From an uncultured archaeon (GTDB lineage: Archaea; Korarchaeota; Korarchaeia; Korarchaeales; Korarchaeaceae): a stretch of 17,093 nucleotides of DNA. Positions 6,929-13,518 of the stretch are shown here, one piece after another; the stretch's first letter is position 1; each line of letters opens with the position of its first letter. The notes below the pieces were generated by a model. That model was not told where the DNA came from. It saw nothing but the letters and a program-made list of their open reading frames with translations, and did not search any database. The translations under genes were made by a program, and so were the position numbers. The stretch covers positions 1 through 17,093 of the forward strand of contig CALJEO010000108.1 in assembly GCA_938073845.1 (NCBI GenBank), read 5' to 3'.

Positions 6929-7231
6929 GTGATGAGCATCAATAAGAGAGGGACCAAAAGGAGATTGAAGAAGGTTAGAGTGGCGGTCAGGACACCAGGA
7001 GGCAGGACAGTGTATCACTACAAGCACAAGAGACACTCCCCAGCCAGGTGCATGAGATGCGGAGCCAAGCTGAACGCAACGCCAACAGGGCCCAGGTCCA
7101 TCATGGCTAAGATCCCCAAGAGTCAGAGAAGACCTAACAGGCCCTACGGCGGTAATCTATGCTCAAGCTGCTTGAGGGAGCTCATGACGACCTCCGCGAT
7201 ATCGGAGGGGATGTCACTCATTGCGTCCTGA
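6929..7231 (+). CDS. rpl34e: 50S ribosomal protein L34e
   Basis: A 100-residue basic zinc-ribbon protein. VRTPGGRTVYHYKHKR is the L34e N-terminal signature. The zinc site is Cys41-x2-Cys44 (CMRCGAKL) and Cys78-x2-Cys81 (CSSCLREL), with RPNRPYGG between. It is specific to Archaea and Eukarya. The start is uncertain between GTG 6929 (six bases after GGAGGTG) and ATG 6932; a GTG at 6920 is within the ribosome binding site. The usual cytidylate kinase gene between L34e and L14e is absent; L14e follows 36 bases downstream. Confidence 0.94.
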   Translation: MMSINKRGTKRRLKKVRVAVRTPGGRTVYHYKHKRHSPARCMRCGAKLNATPTGPRSIMAKIPKSQRRPNRPYGGNLCSSCLRELMTTSAISEGMSLIAS

Positions 7232-7241
7232 GGGACGCGTT

Positions 7242-7258
7242 CCCCGCTCGCGAGAGGG
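7242..7258 (+). promoter_or_regulatory. Inverted repeat covering the rpl14e ribosome binding site
   Basis: CCCC (7242-7245) can pair with GGGG (7255-7258) around the palindrome CTCGCGAG (7247-7254). The G-run is also the start of the ribosome binding site (GGGGGTG) for rpl14e, so folding could hide it. Short and unproven as a regulator. Confidence 0.35.
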
Positions 7259-7267
7259 GGTGTTGTT

Positions 7268-7567
7268 ATGGGTGTGATCGAGGTGGGTAGGGTTTGCAGG
7301 AAGGTAGCCGGTAGGGAAGCCGGGAGGCTCTGCGTGGTTGTTAGGATAATAGATAACAACTTCGTTGAGGTCACGGGACCCAAGGACCTCACCGGGGTCA
7401 GGAGGAGGAGGGTCAACGTGAAGCACCTGGTACCTCTCCCCGTCAAGCTGGACATATCTGAAGGTGCCGGGGATGCTGATGTCACGGAGGCACTGAGGAG
7501 CACAGACCTCTATCCGAAGCTGCTCGCGGATAAGGAGAAGAGGGAGAAGGCTAGGGTATCTGGGTGA
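7268..7567 (+). CDS. rpl14e: 50S ribosomal protein L14e
   Basis: A 99-residue protein with an SH3-like KOW fold. MGVIEVGRVCRKVAGREAGR, then VVVRIIDNNFVEVTGPK and LTGVRRRRVNVKHLVPL are the L14e hallmarks. It is slightly longer than some family members because of an acidic/basic C-terminal tail. ATG 7268 follows GGGGGTG. The stop overlaps the cbf5 start codon by four bases (GTGA). L14e next to Cbf5 is a recurrent archaeal arrangement. Confidence 0.95.
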   Translation: MGVIEVGRVCRKVAGREAGRLCVVVRIIDNNFVEVTGPKDLTGVRRRRVNVKHLVPLPVKLDISEGAGDADVTEALRSTDLYPKLLADKEKREKARVSG

Positions 7568-8559
7568 TCGATGAGATAGAAGAGGAGATAGTTGTCAAGA
7601 GCGCTTATGAGCCCGGTCCCTACGGTTATAGGCCTCGGGAGAGGCCTCTACAACTTTATCTAGATCACGGCCTGATAATCCTGGACAAACCGAGGGGTCC
7701 CTCATCGCACGAGGTGACCGAGACCGTTAGGAGGATCCTGGAGTACCCGGGGAAGATCGGTCACTGCGGTACACTGGACCCCAAGGTGACAGGGGTGCTT
7801 CCCGTAGTACTGGGCAATGCCACGAAGCTCAGCAAGTTCATCGCTGGCTACGACAAGGAGTACATAGGGATCCTCTACCTGCACGGGGACGTGGCCCAGG
7901 AGGAGCTGCTGCCTGCGTTGAGGAAGTTCACGGGGCCCATATTCCAGAGACCTCCCGTGAGGTCAGCTGTGAAGAGGTCCCTCAGGGTCAGGAGGGTCCA
8001 CTCCATCGAGCTCCTCAAAAGCGAGGGGAGTTTCCACACGCTCAGGGTGCATGTTGAGTCCGGGACATATGTAAGGAAGCTCTTCTTCGATATAGGCGAG
8101 TTCCTGGGGACGGGAGGCAGTATGAGGGAGCTGAGGAGGGTCAGGTCCGGGATATTCACTGAGGAGGACTGCGTCACCCTAGACGACCTGCGTGAGGCTT
8201 ACGAGAGCTGGAAAACTGAAGGGGATGAGGAGAAACTGAGGAAGGTGATTCTCCCTCTCGAGGAGGCCGTGAAGAATCTCCCCAAGATATACGTTAAGGA
8301 CAGTGCTGTGGCCTCCGTGGCGCACGGGGCCTCGCTTAAGGTGAGGGGCATCTGCTCCCTATCCAGGGGTATCAGGAAGGGCTCCATCGTGGCAATGATG
8401 AGCCTGAAGGGGGAGCTCATAGCCATAGGGAGGGCCACTATGGACTTCGACGAGATGCTCAAGGCTGAGAGCGGCGTGGCCTCCGATGTGGAGAGAGTGA
8501 TAATGCCGCGGGACCTCTATCCACCCATGTGGAAGAGCGCGGCTAAGAGGGAATCCTGA
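7564..8559 (+). CDS. cbf5: tRNA/rRNA pseudouridine synthase Cbf5
   Basis: A 331-residue Cbf5 (dyskerin homologue), the catalytic subunit of H/ACA ribonucleoproteins, which converts uridine to pseudouridine in rRNA and can modify tRNA U55. The N-terminal DHGLIILDKPRGPSSHEVT and the catalytic motif GHCGTLDPKVTGVLP, with Asp72 as nucleophile, are intact. RVHVESGTYVRKLFFDIGE and MRELRRVRSG follow in the TruB-like domain. A PUA domain spans about 240-310 (PKIYVKDSAVASVAHGASL and GELIAIGRA). The tail RDLYPPMWK is typical. GTG 7564 is the only workable start; an ATG at 7571 is in another frame and is quickly stopped. Its ribosome binding site is weak, so translation is probably coupled to L14e. Confidence 0.96.
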   Translation: MIDEIEEEIVVKSAYEPGPYGYRPRERPLQLYLDHGLIILDKPRGPSSHEVTETVRRILEYPGKIGHCGTLDPKVTGVLPVVLGNATKLSKFIAGYDKEYIGILYLHGDVAQEELLPALRKFTGPIFQRPPVRSAVKRSLRVRRVHSIELLKSEGSFHTLRVHVESGTYVRKLFFDIGEFLGTGGSMRELRRVRSGIFTEEDCVTLDDLREAYESWKTEGDEEKLRKVILPLEEAVKNLPKIYVKDSAVASVAHGASLKVRGICSLSRGIRKGSIVAMMSLKGELIAIGRATMDFDEMLKAESGVASDVERVIMPRDLYPPMWKSAAKRES

Positions 8560-8600
8560 AGATCGTCCCTCCCCCGACCCGCCGCACTCGAAGATCAATG

Positions 8601-8608
8601 TTTTAATA
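8601..8608 (+). promoter_or_regulatory. TATA box of tRNA-Ser
   Basis: TTTTAATA, about 31-38 bases upstream of the mature tRNA 5' end, in the gap after cbf5. Transcription would start near 8630, leaving a short 5' leader for RNase P to remove. Confidence 0.55.
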
Positions 8609-8638
8609 GTCCTCTGGGACGGGATGCCCTGGGGGAGG

Positions 8639-8726
8639 GCCGGGGTGCCCTAGCCCGGAAGGGGGCTGGCCTGGAGAGCCAGTGGCCCGTTGGGCCGCGT
8701 GGGTTCAAATCCCACCCCCGGCGCCA
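8639..8726 (+). tRNA. tRNA-Ser (anticodon GGA), CCA encoded
   Basis: A complete class II tRNA fold. The acceptor stem GCCGGGG (8639-8645) pairs with CCCCGGC (8716-8722). The anticodon stem CTGGC/GCCAG encloses loop CTGGAGA, with anticodon GGA at 8673-8675. A long variable arm (GGCCC-GTT-GGGCC) identifies serine, and the T arm is GTGGG-TTCAAAT-CCCAC. G73 (8723) fits tRNA-Ser, and CCA is encoded at 8724-8726. No intron is seen. Confidence 0.95.
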
Positions 8727-8990
8727 TGTCATGGATCCCAGAGCTCCCTAACAAGGAACCTCCGTCCGATAATCATCACTAACTACCTGTTCAGCCCAAC
8801 TGTTGGCTTTCATGGGGAGGCTGCATACCCATCATATATCTGGCAGGGACTTTGTGCGTGATCAGGGAAAGTCAGCTATCCGAGGGCAGGAATCCGTTCA
8901 CTCAACCGATGCAGCTCATCGATAGCCTGGTGAGGTACCGTAAAATCTTAATATTGGGACGTGGTGAACGGAGCGAAAAGGGGTGAGTGG
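8727..8990 (+). other. 264-base gap between tRNA-Ser and rps13
   Basis: No recognised gene. CATATATC (8833-8840) is a TATA-like element placed about 25 bases before GTG 8858, where a 42-codon ORF begins (listed separately). A second AT-rich element, AAAATCTTAATATT (8942-8955), could be a promoter for rps13. CCAAC-T-GTTGG (about 8798-8808) is a small inverted repeat. I found no C/D or H/ACA box pattern I would defend. Confidence 0.5.
8858..8986 (+). CDS. Possible small ORF, 42 aa, upstream of rps13
   Basis: GTG 8858 opens a 42-codon frame ending at TGA 8984-8986. Two contextual signs favour translation. A TATA-like CATATATC lies about 25 bases upstream, so the mRNA would be leaderless as elsewhere in this window. 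Its stop lies inside GGGGTGA, the ribosome binding site for the rps13 start TTG 8991, the same stop-within-site arrangement seen at several real junctions here. The peptide contains NPFTQPMQLIDSLVRYRKIL and a basic tail. I do not recognise it. It may be a leader peptide, a small protein, or chance; it is listed with low confidence. Confidence 0.3.
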   Translation: MIRESQLSEGRNPFTQPMQLIDSLVRYRKILILGRGERSEKG

Positions 8991-9440
8991 TTGTCCGGTG
9001 TCGAGCTGAAGAGGGTGGTAAGGCTCCTCAATACAACGCTAGATGGGACAAAACCTGTACTAATATCCCTAACGAATGTAAAGGGAATGAGTTATACCCT
9101 GGCAACAGCTGTACTCAGGAAAGCGGGTATACCTCCGAATAAGCGACTCGGGGAGCTCAGCGAGGAGGAGCAAGCGAAGATAGAGGAAGTAGTTAACAAC
9201 CCCAAGAAGTACGGGATCCCTTGGTGGCTGATGAATAGACAGAAGGATTACAGATCGAACGACTCGGTGATACTGATAGGCGATGACTTCAACTGGTACT
9301 TGACTCAAGACATAAGTCTGATGAAGAAGATAGGCAGTTGGAAGGGGATAAGGCACGAGCTCGGGCTGAAGGTCAGGGGGCAGAGGACAAAGACCACCGG
9401 AAGGGCTGGGAGGACCGTGGGCTATCAGAGGAAGAAGTGA
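8991..9440 (+). CDS. rps13: 30S ribosomal protein S13 (uS13)
   Basis: A 149-residue S13, which lies in the small-subunit head and contacts L5. VVRLLNTTLDGTKPV, the helix-hairpin-helix part LTNVKGMSYTLATAVLRKAGI, and the C-terminal KGIRHELGLKVRGQRTKTTG followed by GRTVGYQRKK are diagnostic. TTG 8991 follows GGGGTGA by four bases and gives the normal N-terminus. GTG 8961 is in frame but would add an unlike extension and precedes the likely ribosome binding site. It heads the S13-S4-S11 operon, the archaeal counterpart of the alpha operon. Confidence 0.95.
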   Translation: MSGVELKRVVRLLNTTLDGTKPVLISLTNVKGMSYTLATAVLRKAGIPPNKRLGELSEEEQAKIEEVVNNPKKYGIPWWLMNRQKDYRSNDSVILIGDDFNWYLTQDISLMKKIGSWKGIRHELGLKVRGQRTKTTGRAGRTVGYQRKK

Positions 9441-9449
9441 GGTGGGAAA

Positions 9450-9953
9450 TTGGGGGACATAAAGAGGCCCAGGAAGAAGTACGAGAGGCCATACAAGCCC
9501 TGGGATAGGAGGGTCCTTGAGGAGACGAACAGGCTGTGCGGATACTACGGCCTGAGGAATAAGAGGGAGCTCTGGAGAATGAGTTACTTGGCGAAGAAGT
9601 ACAGAAGGATGGCTAGACAGCTGTTAGCAGCTCCTGAGAGTGAGAGGGTAAAGATAGAACCCGTAATAAGGAAACTTCAAGCCTTGGGAATCTTAGGCAA
9701 GGAAGCGACTCTAGATGACCTACTGGATCTCAGCGTGGAGCAGTTCCTGGAGAGGAGGCTCCAAACAGTGGTCTGGAGGAAGGGTTTCGCAAAGAGCCCC
9801 TACATGGCGAGGCAGCTCATAACGCATGGGCACGTGAAGGTGGATGGTAGGAGGATAATGCAGCCCAGCTATTTAGTCAGGGTGGATGAGGAGGATAAGG
9901 TGGAATGCGCTCACCCTGCCTGCCTCGAGGAGGCCGTGAGGGAGGTGAGGTGA
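9450..9953 (+). CDS. rps4: 30S ribosomal protein S4 (uS4)
   Basis: A 167-residue archaeal S4. [19 protein letters not shown] is the classic N-terminus. An S4 RNA-binding domain follows at about 105-155 ([20 protein letters not shown], then [17 protein letters not shown] and [11 protein letters not shown]). S4 is a primary binder of the 5' domain of 16S rRNA. TTG 9450 follows GAGGTGGG and no ATG offers this N-terminus. The stop TGA (9951-9953) shares one base with the S11 ATG. Confidence 0.96.
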   Translation: MGDIKRPRKKYERPYKPWDRRVLEETNRLCGYYGLRNKRELWRMSYLAKKYRRMARQLLAAPESERVKIEPVIRKLQALGILGKEATLDDLLDLSVEQFLERRLQTVVWRKGFAKSPYMARQLITHGHVKVDGRRIMQPSYLVRVDEEDKVECAHPACLEEAVREVR

Positions 9954-10354
9954 TGTACTCGAGCGAGAGGAAGGGAAAGATAGGAGTTGCTCACATATAC
10001 TCATCCTTCAACGATACCATAGTTCATATAACGGACATAACGGGAGCTGAGACCATCGCGAGGTACTCTGGGGGGATGTTCGTTGACGCGGATAGGCTCG
10101 AGGGCTCCCCATATGCCGCTCTGAAAGCAGCCATGGCGGCCGCTAAGGAAGCTCAGAGGAAGGGGATAACTCACCTGATAGTGAAGGTGAGGGCCCCCGG
10201 AGGGATCAAGAGCAGGATCCCCGGACCAGGGGCTACTGCAGCCATAAGAGGGCTTTCCAGATCCGACCTGATCCTGATAAGGGTTGAGGACGTGACGCCC
10301 ATACCTCACGACGGCTGCAGGAGGCCTCACGGTAGGAGGGGAAGGAGGGTCTAA
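9953..10354 (+). CDS. rps11: 30S ribosomal protein S11 (uS11)
   Basis: A 133-residue S11 from the platform of the small subunit. [51 protein letters not shown] and the C-terminal [20 protein letters not shown] are near-invariant in the family. The frame is open upstream to 9905, but ATG 9953, with GAGGTGAGGTG immediately before it, is the correct start and overlaps the S4 stop by one base. In many archaea rpoD follows directly; here an unknown gene with its own promoter intervenes. Confidence 0.97.
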   Translation: MYSSERKGKIGVAHIYSSFNDTIVHITDITGAETIARYSGGMFVDADRLEGSPYAALKAAMAAAKEAQRKGITHLIVKVRAPGGIKSRIPGPGATAAIRGLSRSDLILIRVEDVTPIPHDGCRRPHGRRGRRV

Positions 10355-10384
10355 ATAACGCTCGCATCCATCACGGAGGGGGAA

Positions 10385-10394
10385 ACCTTAAAAG
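10385..10394 (+). promoter_or_regulatory. TATA box for the 308-aa gene/rpoD unit
   Basis: ACCTTAAAAG, centred about 24 bases before GTG 10414, in the 59-base gap after rps11. No GGTGA-type ribosome binding site precedes that GTG. Together these point to a leaderless transcript starting at or next to the start codon. Confidence 0.6.
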
Positions 10395-10413
10395 TCCAGC
10401 TGTCGCAGTATGC

Positions 10414-11340
10414 GTGAGGAAGTCGACCTTGGCCGCTGAGGTTAACAGCGCGATCTCCCCGATCGTCGAATGGTATAGAGGAGCTGGGAGCATCAGGTCG
10501 ATAAAGAGAGGGCTTGATAACAGATCCTTCATAGTAGATCTCTCAGGAAGGAAGGAAATGAGGATACTCGCTGTAATTTACGATCCATCTACAGATGAGG
10601 ACATTCAAGAATTCGTTGAGTCACTTACTGATTCCTACAGGAGGGCCAGGATAGGATTCGATAGGCTGGATCTCTGGGTCCCCTCCCCCTTCTACCGAAG
10701 GGCCCAGGCCTTGATGGAGGAAGCCGGGAGGGGATGGGTGTCAAAAGTGATCCTGAGACCCCTAAAAGCCCCAGTCGATACTGAGGGTGAGGGGGCTGAA
10801 GATATGAGGGGGGCCATCAGATCTAAGGATGAGGGCCCCTTCGTCACAAGGGTTCCCGAGCCCGGCAAGAGGGTAAGCGAGGAGATGAACCTCCTAATAC
10901 GTGAGGTGGGAAGGGAGATAGGCGAGGGTGTGGCGAGAAGTCTGCAGGATTCTCTCAAGAGCATTCTATCCTCAATCGATATCAGGAGGAGCGATCCCGA
11001 GCTCATAGTGAAGATATATGAGCTGGAGAAGAGAGTGGAGCTTCTAGAATCTTTCATAAGACTGCTCGGTAACTATGGGGTCGGTAGCATACCTCAGGTC
11101 CATAGAGAGGTCCCTCCGGTACCTCAGGTCCATAGAGAGGTCCCTCCGGTTCAGGAGCGGCCTCAGGAGATAGCGAAGGATCACCAGAGGGTTGAGAGGG
11201 TAGCGATGGATGTGGTTAGGAGCGAGGAGATCGGCGAATCGAATCTCTCGGCTGATGATATCCTGGCTGAGATACTTAATAACCCATGGGTCAGCATCCT
11301 GAGGAGGAAAGGTGGTGAGGTTGAGGGTGAGGGTAGTTGA
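10414..11340 (+). CDS. Unknown 308-aa protein between rps11 and rpoD
   Basis: I do not recognise this protein. Residues about 1-118 look globular with alternating strands and helices (MRILAVIYDP, IQEFVESLTDSYRRARIGFD, LDLWVPSPFYRRAQALMEE, VSKVILRPL). About 119-155 is a charged linker. About 155-220 is helical and probably coiled coil (NLLIREVGREIGEGVARSL; LIVKIYELEKRVELLESF). Residues 227-246 are two exact copies of PQVHREVPPV. A charged region follows, ending in an isolated hydrophobic motif, DDILAEILNNPWVSILRRKG. There is no signal peptide or membrane helix. GTG 10414 lies at the expected transcription start of the TATA box. The 3' end overlaps rpoD by up to 29 bases, so the two are probably co-expressed. 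A role linked to RNA polymerase or the ribosome is only an inference from position. Confidence 0.85.
   Translation: MRKSTLAAEVNSAISPIVEWYRGAGSIRSIKRGLDNRSFIVDLSGRKEMRILAVIYDPSTDEDIQEFVESLTDSYRRARIGFDRLDLWVPSPFYRRAQALMEEAGRGWVSKVILRPLKAPVDTEGEGAEDMRGAIRSKDEGPFVTRVPEPGKRVSEEMNLLIREVGREIGEGVARSLQDSLKSILSSIDIRRSDPELIVKIYELEKRVELLESFIRLLGNYGVGSIPQVHREVPPVPQVHREVPPVQERPQEIAKDHQRVERVAMDVVRSEEIGESNLSADDILAEILNNPWVSILRRKGGEVEGEGS
11091..11150 (+). repeat. Perfect 2 x 30-bp tandem repeat within the 308-aa gene
   Basis: Bases 11091-11120 and 11121-11150 are identical. The unit length of ten codons keeps the frame, and each copy encodes PQVHREVPPV. Exact identity at third positions suggests a recent duplication. 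Confidence 0.97.
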
Positions 11341-12079
11341 GCTATCCGAAGGGAGGGCATTCCTCGTCCTGGAGGATGTCACACCCTCCCTAGCGAACTC
11401 CATAAGGAGGGCGATAATAGGGGAGGTTCCTACCTTCGCCGTGGATGAAGTGATCTTCTTCGAGAACACCACCCCGTTCTTCGATGAGTACATAGCTCAC
11501 AGGCTGGCTATGATTCCCATCAGGACTAGCTTGGATCTGATAAGGATTGATCCTAACAGGACCGTGGTGTTTGAGTTATCCAAGAAGGCGAAGGAGCTCA
11601 TCGAGACCGTTTACTCAGGTGAGCTCAAGTCCTCGGACCCATTGGTCTACCCGGCTAACGATAGGATCCCGATAATAAAGATGAGGAAGGGTCAGAGGAT
11701 AAGGCTTCAAGCCATAGCTAGGGTAGGAAGGGGTAAGGAGCACTCTAAATGGTCTCCTGCTGCGGCGGTCGGCTACAGCTATATGCCAGTATACGAAATA
11801 ATCGATCCCAATGTGGACTGCGATCTGAGTAGTTGCTCTGATTGCATGAAGCCCGATGGGGGAGTGATCAGGGTGGACTATCCCGTGATGTGCAGGGGCT
11901 GCTGGGAGGCCCTAGAGAGATGTAGGGTGAGGAACTCGGGTAGGGTACTGAGGAGCTGGGACGAGTCCAGGATAATCATAAGATACGAGTCCACGGGTTC
12001 TATGCGACCAGATGAGATATTCATTGAAGCGGTGAATCAGATGAAGGGAAAGCTGAGCGAATTCCTGAGCAATATATGA
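11312..12079 (+). CDS. rpoD: DNA-directed RNA polymerase subunit D (RpoD)
   Basis: A 255-residue archaeal RpoD, equivalent to bacterial alpha and eukaryal Rpb3/RPAC1, which pairs with RpoL to nucleate polymerase assembly. The dimerisation domain holds DVTPSLANSIRRAIIGEVPTFAVDEV and FFDEYIAHRLAMIPIRT; ARVGRGKEHSKWSPAAAVGY is the second signature. Six cysteines (170, 175, 178, 194, 197, 204) fall in the insert domain that binds an iron-sulfur cluster in some archaeal RpoD proteins. Their spacing is not the plain CxxCxxCxxxC of a ferredoxin. GTG 11312 is given; GTG 11315 and TTG 11321 are alternatives, and all overlap the upstream gene. Confidence 0.96.
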   Translation: MVRLRVRVVELSEGRAFLVLEDVTPSLANSIRRAIIGEVPTFAVDEVIFFENTTPFFDEYIAHRLAMIPIRTSLDLIRIDPNRTVVFELSKKAKELIETVYSGELKSSDPLVYPANDRIPIIKMRKGQRIRLQAIARVGRGKEHSKWSPAAAVGYSYMPVYEIIDPNVDCDLSSCSDCMKPDGGVIRVDYPVMCRGCWEALERCRVRNSGRVLRSWDESRIIIRYESTGSMRPDEIFIEAVNQMKGKLSEFLSNI

Positions 12080-12081
12080 GC

Positions 12082-12099
12082 CTGAGGGAGCTCAGCTTT
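12082..12099 (+). terminator. Hairpin plus T-run after rpoD
   Basis: CTGAG-GGAG-CTCAG (12082-12095) followed by CTTTT, starting two bases after the rpoD stop. The short stem and T-run resemble a terminator and separate rpoD from the tRNA-Leu promoter. Confidence 0.4.
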
Positions 12100-12110
12100 T
12101 GGCAGCTAAC

Positions 12111-12120
12111 TTTATATAAT
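12111..12120 (+). promoter_or_regulatory. TATA box of tRNA-Leu
   Basis: TTTATATAAT, 27-36 bases before the mature tRNA 5' end. Transcription would start near 12140, giving a leader of a few bases. Confidence 0.7.
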
Positions 12121-12146
12121 CCCTAGCTCCCAAGCAGTTGGTCGGG

Positions 12147-12233
12147 GCGGGGGTAGCCAAGCCAGGTCCAAGGCGCCCGCTTGAGGGGCGGGTGGGCGTC
12201 AGGCCCGCGTGGGTTCAAATCCCACCCCCCGCA
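12147..12233 (+). tRNA. tRNA-Leu (anticodon GAG), CCA not encoded
   Basis: A complete class II tRNA fold. The acceptor GCGGGGG (12147-12153) pairs with CCCCCGC (12226-12232). The anticodon stem CCCGC/GCGGG encloses loop TTGAGGG, with anticodon GAG at 12183-12185. It has a long variable arm and a T arm GTGGG-TTCAAAT-CCCAC. A73 (12233) fits leucine. The next bases are CTC, so CCA must be added enzymatically, unlike the tRNA-Ser in this window. tRNA-Leu between rpoD and rpl18e is common in archaea. The accessory oxidase block begins 113 bases after it. Confidence 0.95.
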
Positions 12234-12310
12234 CTCCCGCGTTGGGGAAACTTGAACATCTTGCCCCGTTTAACCTACTGGAGCAGAGGAGCGATCTCAT
12301 GGAAAGCTCA

Positions 12311-12321
12311 TAAAAAGGAAA
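12311..12321 (-). terminator. T-rich terminator for the cyd operon
   Basis: On the minus strand the sequence after the second cyd gene reads TTTCCTTTTTA, about 25 bases past the stop. This is a typical archaeal T-rich terminator. Confidence 0.5.
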
Positions 12322-12346
12322 GGGGTGGAGTATCCATCCAAGTGGG

Positions 12347-13516
12347 TCATTTCTGCCTCTTGAAGAACACGACGTAGAGGAAGTACCCAATGGCCGCGAG
12401 TAGTACCAGGATCCCCAAGGCTGTCACTGCGAGGAGGGAGGGATCATTTGAGAGGGGACTGACGTTCTCCAGGGAGAGGGACCTACCGAGGATGGTCCTC
12501 CAGGGCTCAGGTATTTGAGGTGCGACGATCGGGAGATTAGCTAGGAAGAACGGGTACTGACTGAACATATTGAGGTACTCGCCGCTCAGTATAGTTAGCG
12601 CAGCGGATATTGTTGCTAGTAGGGCGAGGTTGAACCGCTCAGAAACGGACTTCCCTCCCAGTAAGGTCAGCCTGAGTATCGCGTATATCTGAACCACTAT
12701 GAGGACCAGCTTGACCGTGAACAACCAGCTTAAGTCAAGACCCCCTTGCGCCCCGCTTACGCTCCAGCCGAGGGACCCGAATATGTTGTTGAACTTCATC
12801 GGTGTCGAGAGCAGGGACATGGCATACCAAGGACCCAGGAGTAGCATTAGAAACATTGATACGATCGCTATGTTTAAGCTGAGCGAGTAGAGGGACCTCT
12901 CCTCAACGGAATCCCCCTTCATCAAGCTGAAAGCAGCTATCGTCGCTATGAATAGGGAGCCGAATGTCAGAGCTCCTAGAATGCTCTTTAGGTAGAGTGG
13001 AGCGAATGTGGGGTTCATTAATGCCTCGAAGGTATCTATGTAAGGCTTACCATCGAACTTAAGCCCTACGGGTGTATTGAGGAATGAGAAGACGAGCCTG
13101 AAGCCTAGGGGTATAGTGTAGGACGTCAGGGCTAGCAGAACCCCGGAAGCGAAGTGATAACTCCTCGGAAAGCTCTCCCAGCCGTAGTAGTAGAGGACTA
13201 TCGATAGGAAATGCAGTAGTATCGATAGTATGGCTATGGCGAAGGGAACCAGTGTGATGTTGCCCGCCAAGCCGACGAACTCTGGGTAAAAGCTGAGGAG
13301 GAAAACTGTGAAGGCGGTTCCCATCACACCAGCTAAAGCGTAGGTGGCAGCGTAAACCCTGAATATGCGCTTAGCTAACTCATCTAGCTTCGCGTTACCC
13401 GAGAAATCGGCCCTCCTCTTCAGGAGTGGAACTATCGTCGAGAGTGAGATGCCCAGGTTGACGGCCACTATGTGGATGCCGAACACCAAGGCTAGGTAGT
13501 AGACCTGAGGGATCAT
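12347..13516 (-). CDS. Cytochrome bd-type oxidase second subunit, CydA-like (CydA')
   Basis: A 389-residue membrane protein with about nine hydrophobic helices. In this position one expects CydB, but the sequence follows the neighbouring CydA. Between GT (66-67) and GW (112-113) it aligns without gaps over 46 residues with CydA 79-124, sharing both prolines, AG and GW. PLYLKSILGAL (173-183) aligns with CydA PVYLGSIFHAL (283-293), and the PW at 338-339 with CydA 488-489. The functional residues are gone: CydA Glu106 and Glu113 become Ala95 and His102, the heme ligand His291 becomes Gly181, and there is no quinol-binding Q-loop. This fits the CydA' subunit known from archaeal CydAA' oxidases. 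ATG 13516 lies two bases after the cydA stop, behind GGGGAGGTGTGA; a longer frame to 13558 overlaps cydA and is less likely. Confidence 0.85.
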   Translation of the reverse strand: MIPQVYYLALVFGIHIVAVNLGISLSTIVPLLKRRADFSGNAKLDELAKRIFRVYAATYALAGVMGTAFTVFLLSFYPEFVGLAGNITLVPFAIAILSILLHFLSIVLYYYGWESFPRSYHFASGVLLALTSYTIPLGFRLVFSFLNTPVGLKFDGKPYIDTFEALMNPTFAPLYLKSILGALTFGSLFIATIAAFSLMKGDSVEERSLYSLSLNIAIVSMFLMLLLGPWYAMSLLSTPMKFNNIFGSLGWSVSGAQGGLDLSWLFTVKLVLIVVQIYAILRLTLLGGKSVSERFNLALLATISAALTILSGEYLNMFSQYPFFLANLPIVAPQIPEPWRTILGRSLSLENVSPLSNDPSLLAVTALGILVLLAAIGYFLYVVFFKRQK

Positions 13517-13518
13517 GC

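Noticed and set aside
6929..6937. GTGATGAGC as a C box of a C/D guide RNA
   Set aside because: It coincides with the rpl34e start codons, and no matching D box at suitable distance was found.
8765..8785. Minus-strand GTGATGA as a C box in the tRNA-Ser/rps13 gap
   Set aside because: No CTGA box at a plausible spacing and no k-turn partner; a chance heptamer.
8695..12229. 25-bp direct repeat between the two tRNA genes (8695-8719 and 12205-12229) as possible attachment sites
   Set aside because: It is the shared T-arm of two class II tRNAs, and the interval between holds essential genes, so it is not evidence of an integrated element.
12138..12377. 79-codon plus-strand ORF
   Set aside because: It runs through the whole tRNA-Leu gene and into the cyd 3' end; chance frame.
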